Below are positions 1-7,803 of a stretch of DNA of 14,093 nucleotides, in pieces. This DNA is from Acidobacteriota bacterium. Its GTDB lineage: Bacteria > Acidobacteriota > Terriglobia > Terriglobales > Acidobacteriaceae. The stretch's first letter is position 1. Each line of letters opens with the position of its first letter. The DNA is taken from the NCBI GenBank assembly GCA_003225515.1, contig QIAK01000416.1:1-14093 (forward strand), written 5' to 3'. The notes under the pieces were generated by a model that searched no databases, was not told where the DNA came from, and was given only the letters and a program-made list of their open reading frames with translations. The translations under genes were made by a program, and so were the position numbers.

Positions 1-1812
1 CTCCGAAATGTGCGCAACGATGCTGGACTGAAGCGTCAGCAGGCGATCGTTCCCAGGAGCTTGCTGTAACTCATCCTGAACAAGCTTCAATGCGTCCTGG
101 GGCGAGGACTCCATCAAACCGCGGCAGCGCAAGACCACTTGATCGACGCGGCGGAGGGTTTCCGCCTCGCGAAGCTTCCGCGCCACATTTCGTTTGAACT
201 TAATCAGAATCGGCTCGGTCGGCATACGCTCCAGCGCTTGGTCCACAAGTTTCGCAGCGTGAGTGAGTTCCTCGATGGTGGAGGCGAGGGAAACTTCATT
301 TTGTAGCTCTTCAAGTATCCGGCGGCGTTGTTCCTGTTCGCGACCGGATTTCGCCGCGGCCTGCAAGCTCATCAGTTCTGGATTGGAAGGATCAACGCGT
401 TCGACTTCGGCGAGCACCTCAATGGCGGCGGTGAAGTGGCGGGCGCTGATTTCCCGCCGTGCGTTTTGCAGCAGTTGTTTTGCCTTGGCCTGACGGTTCG
501 CCTCCTCGATCAGGCGGGCGAGGGCAACATGAGCAGCGCGAACTCGCGAATCATCGCGATCCACTGCGAGCGCCTTGGCGATAACAGCTTCAGCTCCTTC
601 AAGGTCGCCGCGATCGCGAGCGGTATCGGCCTGGCGCAAATAACCTTCGACCAGTTCCCGACGCCGTTTCTTCTGCCGCACGGTGTCGAGAAGCTCTGAC
701 AATTCAGAATTCGCCGGATCGAGGCTGCAAGCCTCCTGCAGATCTCCGATGGCCTCGTCATAACGCTTATCACTGGCGGCCTCGGCCGCTTGCTCGCGCA
801 ATTGGCGGATCTTCTCCGCGCGCTGCCGAATGCTCAGATTTTCCTGCACTTGAGCGATCAGTTGACGCGCCCTCGTGTGCTGGCTATCAACTTTCAATAG
901 TTGCAACAGCACTTCTCGCGCACTCCCGTATTGCTCATCCTTGACGAGATGCTCGGCGCGCTCGATCCATTCGGCAACCTGCTCCCTCTTCAATTCGTAG
1001 GCGAGAGAGGAGACCTCGGCCGCCATTTCGTCCGCCGTGGAATAGCGATCCTTGGGATTCTTGGCCAGCGATCGCTCCAGAATGCCATCCAGAGCGGAGG
1101 GATACTCGTGAAGAAATTGACGCAAGGGCGGATGTTTTTCGGCGAGAATTTTTTGCACGATGCTGTAGTCGCCGGTGAACGGGAGCTCTCCGGTGAGCAA
1201 CTGGAACATCATTACGCCGACAGAAAAAATATCGGAACGGCCGTCGAAGGCCTCATTCTTGAGGCGCTCGGGCGCCATGTATTGGAGGGTGCCGATGACG
1301 TGCCCTGTACGGGTGAGATGGCCATCGGTTTTTTCCTGGCGGGCGATTCCGAAATCGAGCAGTTTCACAATGCCATCGGGCTGCACGATCACGTTGGCGG
1401 GTTTGACATCGCGATGGATGACGTCATTCCTATGCGCGTACCCTAGTGCGTAACACACCTGCTCGATGATCTTGAGCTTGAATGCGAGCGGCTGGGCGTG
1501 GCCCGATTGGATGATGCGGTCGAGAGGATCGCCGGACAGGTATTCCATCACGATGTAAGGGAACCCGTCCTGCTCGCCAAGGTCGTAGACGATGACAATG
1601 TTGGGGTGCTTGAGGGCCCCGGTTTTGGCGGCCTCACGGTAGAAGCGCTGCAGCATTTCCTGGTCGCCGGTAAAACCTTCAGTGACAGTCTTGATGGCGA
1701 CTTCGCGATTGAGCTGCCGATCGAATGCCCGGTACACCAGACCCATTCCCCCGCGACCGAGAAGATCGATCACGTCGTACTTACCGATACGTTTAACTGG
1801 TGGAGCGGTCAC
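1..1812 (-). CDS. Hanks-type Ser/Thr protein kinase with C-terminal TPR repeats (C-terminus cut by window edge)
   Basis: Cytoplasmic PknB/PpkA-like protein kinase; 604 codons are visible and the frame is still open at base 1. Kinase domain is about residues 12-270. Motifs seen: glycine loop GRGGMG (19-24), VAIK lysine K41, HRDVKPAN with catalytic D135 and N140, DFG at 153-155, YMAPE at 178-182. From about 285 onward there are helical TPR-like repeats with recurring DPxNxEL turns (for example near residues 365-371 and 475-481) and charged coiled-coil stretches. No transmembrane segment appears in the visible part. The start is GTG at 1812: an in-frame TGA lies five codons upstream and no other start codon falls between; a weak GAAAG ribosome site precedes it by 9 bases. 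In known T6SS loci such kinases (PpkA) phosphorylate FHA-domain proteins to trigger assembly; no FHA protein is seen here, so the substrate is unknown. Gene lies 141 bases after the 1954-4647 gene on the same strand. Confidence 0.93.
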   Translation of the reverse strand, partial: MTAPPVKRIGKYDVIDLLGRGGMGLVYRAFDRQLNREVAIKTVTEGFTGDQEMLQRFYREAAKTGALKHPNIVIVYDLGEQDGFPYIVMEYLSGDPLDRIIQSGHAQPLAFKLKIIEQVCYALGYAHRNDVIHRDVKPANVIVQPDGIVKLLDFGIARQEKTDGHLTRTGHVIGTLQYMAPERLKNEAFDGRSDIFSVGVMMFQLLTGELPFTGDYSIVQKILAEKHPPLRQFLHEYPSALDGILERSLAKNPKDRYSTADEMAAEVSSLAYELKREQVAEWIERAEHLVKDEQYGSAREVLLQLLKVDSQHTRARQLIAQVQENLSIRQRAEKIRQLREQAAEAASDKRYDEAIGDLQEACSLDPANSELSELLDTVRQKKRRRELVEGYLRQADTARDRGDLEGAEAVIAKALAVDRDDSRVRAAHVALARLIEEANRQAKAKQLLQNARREISARHFTAAIEVLAEVERVDPSNPELMSLQAAAKSGREQEQRRRILEELQNEVSLASTIEELTHAAKLVDQALERMPTEPILIKFKRNVARKLREAETLRRVDQVVLRCRGLMESSPQDALKLVQDELQQAPGNDRLLTLQSSIVAHISE

Positions 1813-1832
1813 GGGAGTTAACTTTCAAATTC

Positions 1833-1861
1833 TTGAGAAGGTGAGGGGAACACCTTCTTAA
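1833..1861 (-). other. Short hairpin between the TPR protein gene and the kinase start
   Basis: Arms at 1836-1843 and 1851-1858 are perfect 8-bp complements (AGAAGGTG / CACCTTCT), extended by two more pairs after one mismatch, with a 7-base loop. On the minus transcript it ends about 20 bases before the kinase GTG. No U tract follows, so it is a poor intrinsic terminator. It could stabilise or modulate the kinase mRNA. The rest of 1813-1953 shows nothing else I can support. Confidence 0.35.
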
Positions 1862-1953
1862 ACGAACTTAGTATTAGAACCGTAAATGCGTCTGACGAGA
1901 AACAAGTCTACTCCTGTTTGAACTGGAGGGACCAACCAAGCTAAACACCCTGC

Positions 1954-4647
1954 CTAGGCGGAACTGCCGGGCCAGATTATGTTGAACTGGTCGCGCAAGA
2001 ATTTCTTGGCTTCCTCCCGCTCAGTGGTTGGAGCGTCCGGAGTTGAATTGAGATAGAGGATGTAGGCTTCGGCGCTGCCGTCATTGTCACCGTCCATGAC
2101 ATGCTTACGCGCCTGAGCAAAAATCTTGCCGGGGAGCGCCTCGACTTTTTCCTTAACGTCTTTGATCAAAGCGATGCGGGCTTCGATTTCCACGTCGGTT
2201 AAGAACTGAGCCTCATCCGGTGGAGCGCCGGAGAGCTTCACGCCTTTAGTGTCCTCCGGCTTTACGTTCTCGAGAACTATGAACTGTTTTTGCCTTGTGC
2301 TTTTGACGGAAGGGGTGTTGGCAATGGTGTCGCCACCGGCATCCACGATACGAAATCCAACGTCAACTATGGCATTTAAATCGGTGATCTTGCGAGTGTA
2401 GGTGTAGGGTTTGATCGCATCGTTGAAGCTCATCTTGGGGATCGAGTCAAGCTTACGGTGCGCATCCTCGACGCGCTTCTGAGCTGTATCAACCTCGGTG
2501 GTTGCGGCAGCAATTTCTTTCTTCTTGCCGTGGGCCTGAGCACCTTCCAGTATTTTTTGGACTTTCTGCAAGTCGAGCATTGCAGCTTCGTAATCGCGAT
2601 TTGCCTGATTCCAATCCTCGTTGGGTACTTCTCTCTCGCCGGCGCGGTATTCGGAGGCGATGGACTCCACAGATATCGTAGATACCGGCCGGTGTTCCAA
2701 TACGTCGCCGGTCAGTTGGAAATTAGGATCCACGGGCGTGGTGTCGGACGAGCGGATGATTCTGACTGGAAGAGCGGTGGTCTCGAGCCCGGTCGCAATC
2801 GCGTCGGAAAGCTGATCGGCAAAACGCGAGCTGTCGCGCCGCGAAGTCTGGTCGCGGAATGTGACTTTGATCGAGAGCGTGGAACGGACGTTGTGAATTG
2901 TAGTATTTCTGGTTCGTTCGTCGCGGACATCGTCGCGGTTTGATTTGTACTGCTGCGCTTCATTGAGGTACAGCCAGGCGACCCCGACGCCGGATCCCAG
3001 CGGCTTCTCGAGATACTTTTTTGCCATTACAACGTAATAATCGCTGAGTGTTTGAGAGATCAAATTCAGGCGAAGCTTGAGGTCCTGATCGTCGGGCACA
3101 ATTCCGCTGGCGCGCCGAAGATATTCGTACGCCTTCTGTACACCGATCTCGTCGGCTCGTCCCTGAATCGGAACGTGCGCGCTCTTCAGTTTCTGAGCCT
3201 CTTCCGATGCACTCTTTACGTAGTTCGGTTCGAGGGCCTGTATCTGGTCCTTCACCAGCGCGCGCTGTGCTTCGGGAAGGTCGGCCAGAACCTCGTAAGC
3301 TTCGATGTAATGCTTGTCCTGTTCAAAAGCGGCACTTTGCTGTATGGCTGCATCCGCGGCAGCGCGGTTTGTGGAGGACAGAAATTCGGATTGGGCCTGC
3401 TTCAGTGCGGCAGCGGATTCCGATGCCGGTTTTAGTTCCGTGGCTTTCTGATACTCCTGGACGGCGTCGCGCCACTTCTGGCTTGAGGCATCCGCTTTGC
3501 CGCGGTCGAAATGATACTTGTAGGTGGTGTCAATGATGGCAGCGATGCGAGGTTCTTCATCAGCGAATGCGCGAAATTCTGACAATGCGGTGACAGCCTC
3601 ATCGTAGCGTTGTGACGAAAGGAGGGATTCCGCACTTCGCAAGGTCGCCTCGACACGCTTGTTCTCCGTGGCGATTGTGGTTTGCAGGGCAACTGCCTGG
3701 TCGAAGTGGGCGTCGACTTCCAGCGTATGGTCGACCAATTGGCGGCTTTTGGCGAGATGAACATATCCTGCGGTGTGTTCAGTGAGCGCTTGCTTGTAGG
3801 CCTGGAATTCGGCCCGGGCCTTGTCGATAACGAGCGCCAATTCCGCGCGAACATTGTCACGAAGTTTGGAAGCGGCTTCGTTGGTAGGAACCAGTTCGCG
3901 AACGTGATCGGCCCGCAAGAAGGCGGTCTTGAGATCAGGATAATTGGGGGTATTGCTCGAGGCGGAACTGCGGTAAGAAGATAATCCGTCCTCGCCCTCT
4001 TTCAACAGAAGGACGGCAAGAGCCTGCTTGGCAAGATCGAGGTGAGCGGCTTTCGGATAACGTGCGAGATAGTCCTGCCACTGCGCGACGGAGTGAGCCC
4101 GGTTCGCGCGCAAGAACTCGCCCAGTTCGGTGTCAGGCGCCGCAACGAAGACAATCTTCACGGTCGGCTTGAAAGGCGGAAGGGCGGTGGTTCCGGCTGG
4201 CGAAGAACTTAAGATCTGTCCAGTAAGAGCAGCGCGGTCGGCGAGCTGAGTAAGAGTAAGTGACTCGTCTTTGTCGAACTTCAAGTTAGAGGGAACTACG
4301 CACTCTGAAGCTGACCCGCGGGTAAGACTCATGACTCCCTTGGCATCACGTTCTATGGAAGTTACCGATGAATTCAGAGGAATCTTGATGAGCTTGCCAT
4401 AGTTGGACTTGTTGATCTGAGTCGCGCCTCCACAAGAACGCACTTCGGCCTTGCCGTTGATCAACAGATCAGTGACTTGAACGAAGGCAGCTCCGGATGA
4501 ACCGTCAAATAGCTCGATCGCTGTAATTGGAGCTTCTTTGGAGTGAAGTGCGGGACCTGTGAAAGCCACCAACATCAGGGCTACGGAAGCCCTCTTTACA
4601 GCAGATAGCAGACACAGTTCTCCATAAAATTTTGAACGTCGTGGCAT
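1954..4647 (-). CDS. Secreted TPR / coiled-coil protein with a CsgG-like segment
   Basis: 897 residues, not a family I can name with certainty. The N-terminus has a basic region and hydrophobic core (residues about 19-36) resembling a Sec signal peptide; no lipobox cysteine is seen, so the protein is probably periplasmic or outer-membrane associated. Residues about 45-150 form a unique N-terminal region. About 180-560 is alpha-helical with TPR-like units, clearest near 375-410 (WRDAVQEYQKATELKP). Around 590-655 the pattern IKVTFRDQ...FADQLSDAIATGLE...FQLTGDVL resembles the CsgG/LpoB fold. About 675-735 is a charged coiled coil, followed by a second mixed domain and a short helical end. The ATG at 4647 is preceded by GGGGAG at a slightly short distance (3 bases). 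It is the first gene after the promoter at 4702-4729 and probably shares a transcript with the kinase. Partnership with the kinase or T6SS envelope parts is inference from position. Confidence 0.8.
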   Translation of the reverse strand: MPRRSKFYGELCLLSAVKRASVALMLVAFTGPALHSKEAPITAIELFDGSSGAAFVQVTDLLINGKAEVRSCGGATQINKSNYGKLIKIPLNSSVTSIERDAKGVMSLTRGSASECVVPSNLKFDKDESLTLTQLADRAALTGQILSSSPAGTTALPPFKPTVKIVFVAAPDTELGEFLRANRAHSVAQWQDYLARYPKAAHLDLAKQALAVLLLKEGEDGLSSYRSSASSNTPNYPDLKTAFLRADHVRELVPTNEAASKLRDNVRAELALVIDKARAEFQAYKQALTEHTAGYVHLAKSRQLVDHTLEVDAHFDQAVALQTTIATENKRVEATLRSAESLLSSQRYDEAVTALSEFRAFADEEPRIAAIIDTTYKYHFDRGKADASSQKWRDAVQEYQKATELKPASESAAALKQAQSEFLSSTNRAAADAAIQQSAAFEQDKHYIEAYEVLADLPEAQRALVKDQIQALEPNYVKSASEEAQKLKSAHVPIQGRADEIGVQKAYEYLRRASGIVPDDQDLKLRLNLISQTLSDYYVVMAKKYLEKPLGSGVGVAWLYLNEAQQYKSNRDDVRDERTRNTTIHNVRSTLSIKVTFRDQTSRRDSSRFADQLSDAIATGLETTALPVRIIRSSDTTPVDPNFQLTGDVLEHRPVSTISVESIASEYRAGEREVPNEDWNQANRDYEAAMLDLQKVQKILEGAQAHGKKKEIAAATTEVDTAQKRVEDAHRKLDSIPKMSFNDAIKPYTYTRKITDLNAIVDVGFRIVDAGGDTIANTPSVKSTRQKQFIVLENVKPEDTKGVKLSGAPPDEAQFLTDVEIEARIALIKDVKEKVEALPGKIFAQARKHVMDGDNDGSAEAYILYLNSTPDAPTTEREEAKKFLRDQFNIIWPGSSA

Positions 4648-4701
4648 AAACTCCCCGGAGTGACTGCAACAGCCATGGACTCGCCTTACGCAGTGTCCCG
4701 T

Positions 4702-4729
4702 ATCATACTCAGCGCTTGGGCGAAGTCAA
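4702..4729 (-). promoter_or_regulatory. Sigma70-type promoter for the 1954-4647 / kinase transcript
   Basis: On the minus strand, -35 TTGACT (4724-4729) and -10 TATGAT (4702-4707) each match the consensus at 5 of 6 positions, with a 16-base spacer. A start near 4695 would give a leader of about 48 bases before the ATG at 4647. This is the best promoter match I found in the window. Confidence 0.7.
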
Positions 4730-4752
4730 GCCAGCGCAAGTGGCAGATGCGG

Positions 4753-4766
4753 GGCACAAAAGTGCC
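4753..4766. promoter_or_regulatory. Perfect inverted repeat in the divergent intergenic region
   Basis: GGCAC-AAAA-GTGCC is a perfect dyad placed between the two divergent transcription units, about 24 bases upstream of the minus-strand -35 box and 86 bases before the plus-strand ATG at 4852. Its position suits an operator for a dimeric regulator acting on either side; the short length makes chance possible. The regulator is unknown. Confidence 0.3.
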
Positions 4767-4787
4767 ATCAATCGATCACGCAATCAG

Positions 4788-4816
4788 TTGCCTGAGGTGT
4801 CATTTTGGCGTAACCT
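4788..4816 (+). promoter_or_regulatory. Weak candidate promoter for the plus-strand T6SS transcript
   Basis: TTGCCT (4788-4793) and TAACCT (4811-4816) are 17 bases apart, matching consensus at 4 and 3 of 6 positions. It is the best-spaced pair I found before the gene starting at 4852, but the -10 match is poor and activation by a regulator, or another sigma factor, would be likely. Confidence 0.25.
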
Positions 4817-4851
4817 ACATCCCGAGTTAGAGTCCGCCGCAGCGTGAAAAT

Positions 4852-6186
4852 ATGGCGCAATACGAGCAGAAAACCGACAGCCGGGAATTCGAAGTTGCCA
4901 ACTCCCAGTATCCAAGTCTGTCGGGTGGGGAGACGACTGAGATTGCATTTCGTATCTGGAGCATGGACCAGACGAAACGCAGCGTACGCCTGACCTGGGA
5001 ATCCGAGAGCGTTCTGGTCTACATGATTGCGGACCTGTTGGCTGCGAGCGGCGGTCATGTGGCCAATGCAGCGGGCGCGGTCATGGCAGCGCAATTCGAG
5101 GGCTCCAGGCGAGCCTTGGTTGCGGCCAAGAGAATTCAAACATCGATATCGGAGTTCGTGGCCTGCCGCCCTGGCGAAAGAATCGGAGCCGCGATCCTGA
5201 TGTACCAGCCAAGCTTGAATGGTTTGAGCGGCCTCAGTACTGAGCTCGTTCAGTTTGCGCTCGAAGGAGCGAAGCCGGGGCAAATTTTGATCGTGGAGAA
5301 TGTGTCGCGGAGCCTGCGTGACATCCCTGGGATAGAGATCCGCAATATGACGGCGCCGAGTGGAGACGAACAAAGTGGCTTGGCGGAATTGATTTGGACA
5401 ACGCCGGAGCGGCTCGCGTCGTTGGAAGAATCGGTGGGAGATCTGGCTGAATTTCAGTTCAGTGATTCACGGGCTGGGGCCACGCTGATCGTTTCTTCTT
5501 CGATCCCTTCTTCGATCGCACCTCCCGTTACGCGGCGTGTGCCGTCAAGTGATCTTGCCGGCAAAGACCTTCCATTCAAAGAGCTGGCGCAGACCAACGG
5601 TCAGGATCGTTCACCGGTATTTGATCGACTACAGGACGGGTCAGGCGGTTCGTTTACTGAGGGGCTCGACGAGTTTCAGGAGCGGCCGCTTTTCACGCCG
5701 ATGAGGATCGTTAGTGGCGTAGTTGCATTGCTTTTAGTGGCCGCCGTGATCGTAGTACTGTTCCGTCCAACGCGAGTGGTGAAGCGTCCTCTTCCGCAGC
5801 AGCCAGAGCAGGCTGTTGGAACGGAGAATCCAGACAAGCTACCGGCGGTTGTTCCTCAACCTGAGGTCAAGAAATCCGAGTCCGATGTGACCACCGTCGC
5901 CCCCCCCACGAAGGTGGCCGTGACATCTCAGCCGCACGCGCCGAAGTTGTCATCCGACAATCACGTGAAGGCAAAGAAAGGCAATCCAGAGGAGGCGTCT
6001 CCGCCTCCTGTTACTGAATCTGGCGGGTTCTCGCAGAAAGATATTCCCGAGTTGCTCAGGATGGCGCAAACAGATGCCGGAGCCGGACGTTACGACAACG
6101 CCAAGCTCGAGTTTAGAAAAGTGCTGGCGCTACAGCCTGGGAATCAGGAAGCAAAAGAAGGGCTGCGCCGGCTAGAACTACACTGA
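4852..6186 (+). CDS. Membrane protein: catalytically degenerate class III cyclase-like domain, TM helix, C-terminal TPR
   Basis: 444 residues. Residues about 25-170 follow the class III adenylate/guanylate cyclase pattern: GGxVxNxxGxVMAxF at 67-82, an AL-AA-xIQ helix, PGERIG at 107-112, and AKPGQIL at 140-146. The catalytic residues look lost: the second metal Asp of the usual GDG is A74, the first metal Asp position is not Asp, and the transition-state Asn/Arg pair aligns with E131 and F135. It is therefore probably a binding or scaffold domain rather than an enzyme. A linker (170-283) leads to one hydrophobic helix (about 286-304), then a Pro/Lys-rich stretch and a TPR unit at about 397-444. 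The helix is followed by RPTRVVKR, so topology is ambiguous: positive-inside favours a cytoplasmic C-terminus, while the absence of a signal peptide favours a cytoplasmic N-terminus. First plus-strand gene; only a weak ribosome site (GTGA) precedes its ATG. Cyclase ancestry is read by eye. Confidence 0.75.
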   Translation: MAQYEQKTDSREFEVANSQYPSLSGGETTEIAFRIWSMDQTKRSVRLTWESESVLVYMIADLLAASGGHVANAAGAVMAAQFEGSRRALVAAKRIQTSISEFVACRPGERIGAAILMYQPSLNGLSGLSTELVQFALEGAKPGQILIVENVSRSLRDIPGIEIRNMTAPSGDEQSGLAELIWTTPERLASLEESVGDLAEFQFSDSRAGATLIVSSSIPSSIAPPVTRRVPSSDLAGKDLPFKELAQTNGQDRSPVFDRLQDGSGGSFTEGLDEFQERPLFTPMRIVSGVVALLLVAAVIVVLFRPTRVVKRPLPQQPEQAVGTENPDKLPAVVPQPEVKKSESDVTTVAPPTKVAVTSQPHAPKLSSDNHVKAKKGNPEEASPPPVTESGGFSQKDIPELLRMAQTDAGAGRYDNAKLEFRKVLALQPGNQEAKEGLRRLELH

Positions 6187-6264
6187 TCTACAACTCGTCC
6201 GTTCCACGGTGTGCTCGTTCCTTCTGAATTGCGTCGGCTCATTCGGGCAAGGCGGGGCTTCCGC

Positions 6265-6270
6265 AAGGAG
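6265..6270 (+). promoter_or_regulatory. Strong ribosome binding site of the TssB-TssC fusion gene
   Basis: AAGGAG sits six bases before the ATG at 6277 and fixes that start. No promoter is evident in the 90-base gap before it (6187-6276), so the fusion gene is probably cotranscribed with the cyclase-like gene. Confidence 0.7.
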
Positions 6271-6276
6271 TAGTCG

Positions 6277-7803
6277 ATGCCGAAACCATTTGACTTCGGT
6301 GGGGTCAACCTGACCGCTGGTGAAGAGAGCTCCAATGCGCGTCCGTCCGCCGAAATTCCATTCTGCATAGCGCTGCTGGGAGATTTCAGCGGACGCGCGA
6401 ACCGCGGAATTATAGACGCGACCACGATAAGCAAACGCCGCGCTGTCTTGATCGATCGAGACAATTTTGACGAAGCGCTCTCCCGGTCTGGCGCTGAAAT
6501 TCGTTTGCCGATGGCCGAGAGCGGAACGCTACGCCTGCGCTTTTCTGACCTTGATGACTTTCATCCGGATCGGATTTTCGAGCGCCTCGAGATATTCGGG
6601 AAACTCCGGGACCTCCGGAGCCGCCTTGAAGATCCCGCGACTTTTCCGGAAGCATCGAAGGAAATAGGGCTTAGCTCCGGCAATTTCGAGCCGGGAAAGC
6701 CGGAAACTTCGAGTGCAGTTCCCCCTTCTTCCGCGCTGCTGGCAGGCGGGAGCCTGCTCGACGAAATGATTGAGCAGACCGAGACACGGATTGCGACTGC
6801 TCGACCCCGCCGCGATGAAGTTGCTGAGTTTGCGCACCGAGTGGTCGCGCAGCATCTGGTGGATTCCCCCGATCCCCGTCAGCCTGAAATTCTTGCCGTG
6901 ATCAATCGCGCGATTGGCGGTTTGATGAGCGCGATTCTGCACAATCCGGAGTTGCAGGCCCTGGAAGCTGCCTGGCGTGCGGTCTTTCTTCTGGTTCGCC
7001 AGCTTGAAACCGGATCGCAGCTCAAGCTCTACCTGATCGATATCTCGAAGCAGGAGTTAGCGGCGGACCTGGACTCCACGACCGAAGTGCAGGATACGGG
7101 AGTGTACCGACTGCTGGTGGAACGTAGTGTGGGGACGGCAGGTGCAGAACCCTGGGCCATCATGGTGGGGAACTACCGCTTCGGTGCTGAAGACGGCGAA
7201 CTGAAACTGCTGTCCCGGTTAGCCAAGATCGCTCAACAAGCTGGCGCACCATTTCTTGCGGAAGCGAGTGCGCAGCTGCTTGGCTGTTCATCCCTGGGGG
7301 CCAGCCCGTATCCTCGGGACTGGAAGCTGCCCGAAAGGCCAGGCTGGTCCGAACTTCGCGGCCTTCGCGAAGCCGCGAGCGTTGGATTGGCTCTTCCGCG
7401 TTTTCTATTGCGATTGCCGTATGGGAAGAAAACATCTCCCCTGGAAACGTTCGAGTTCGAGGAATTTCCTGAACTGCCGGTGCACGACGACTATTTGTGG
7501 GGAAACCCGGCTTTTGCGCTCGCGTTGCTGCTGGCCCAATCCTTCAGCGAGGCCGGGTGGGATATGCGTCCTGGGACCACAGCCGAGATTGAAAGGCTGC
7601 CTCTCCATGTCTACGGGAAGAGCGGCGAGTCGGAGTCTAAGCCGTGTGCCGAGGTGCTGCTCACCGAAGATGCAACCGAGCGCATTACGGAGACGGGCTT
7701 AATACCGCTGATTTCGTACCGAGGTCGGGATTCTGTGCGGGTCGCGAGTTTTCAGTCGATTGCCGATCCGCCGCTGGCGCTTTCCGGCCGATGGCTCAAA
7801 TAA
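6277..7803 (+). CDS. TssB-TssC-like sheath fusion protein, truncated at the TssC C-terminus
   Basis: 508 residues. Residues about 27-133 match the TssB core: PFCIALLGDFSG at 28-39, DNFDEAL, and LRFSDLDDFHPDRI followed by an LRxLRxxL helix. A Pro/Ser-rich linker (about 135-157) joins this to a TssC-like part from SLLDEMIEQ (159) on, with LETGSQLKLYLIDISKQEL, GNYRFG, GAPFLAEAS, LPYGKKTSPLETFEFEEF and YLWGNPAFALA in the same order as the TssC encoded at 8598-10063. It stops just after SFQSIADPP, where TssC continues for about 120 residues (LPYM...RFAHYLK...RDKIG and the terminal strands). No continuation of that region is found in any frame downstream, so the truncation looks genuine. It may act as a sheath cap, initiator, regulator or alternative subunit; the loss of the inter-subunit C-terminal arms argues against an ordinary sheath. 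Function is inference, the homology is solid. Confidence 0.88.
   Translation: MPKPFDFGGVNLTAGEESSNARPSAEIPFCIALLGDFSGRANRGIIDATTISKRRAVLIDRDNFDEALSRSGAEIRLPMAESGTLRLRFSDLDDFHPDRIFERLEIFGKLRDLRSRLEDPATFPEASKEIGLSSGNFEPGKPETSSAVPPSSALLAGGSLLDEMIEQTETRIATARPRRDEVAEFAHRVVAQHLVDSPDPRQPEILAVINRAIGGLMSAILHNPELQALEAAWRAVFLLVRQLETGSQLKLYLIDISKQELAADLDSTTEVQDTGVYRLLVERSVGTAGAEPWAIMVGNYRFGAEDGELKLLSRLAKIAQQAGAPFLAEASAQLLGCSSLGASPYPRDWKLPERPGWSELRGLREAASVGLALPRFLLRLPYGKKTSPLETFEFEEFPELPVHDDYLWGNPAFALALLLAQSFSEAGWDMRPGTTAEIERLPLHVYGKSGESESKPCAEVLLTEDATERITETGLIPLISYRGRDSVRVASFQSIADPPLALSGRWLK

Noticed and set aside
901..1446. Open plus-strand frame of 181 codons opposite the kinase gene
   Set aside because: It lies entirely antisense to the kinase catalytic motifs and its protein shows no recognisable pattern; it is a coding shadow.
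4741..4755. Sigma54-type promoter (TGGCAG...GGGC with correct GG-GC spacing)
   Set aside because: The -12 element lacks the TT before GC and the match is partial. The TGGCAC on the other strand has the wrong spacing by one base.
4852..5400. FHA domain in the first plus-strand gene, as expected beside a T6SS kinase
   Set aside because: No GR...S..H..I pattern is found; the domain follows the cyclase pattern instead.
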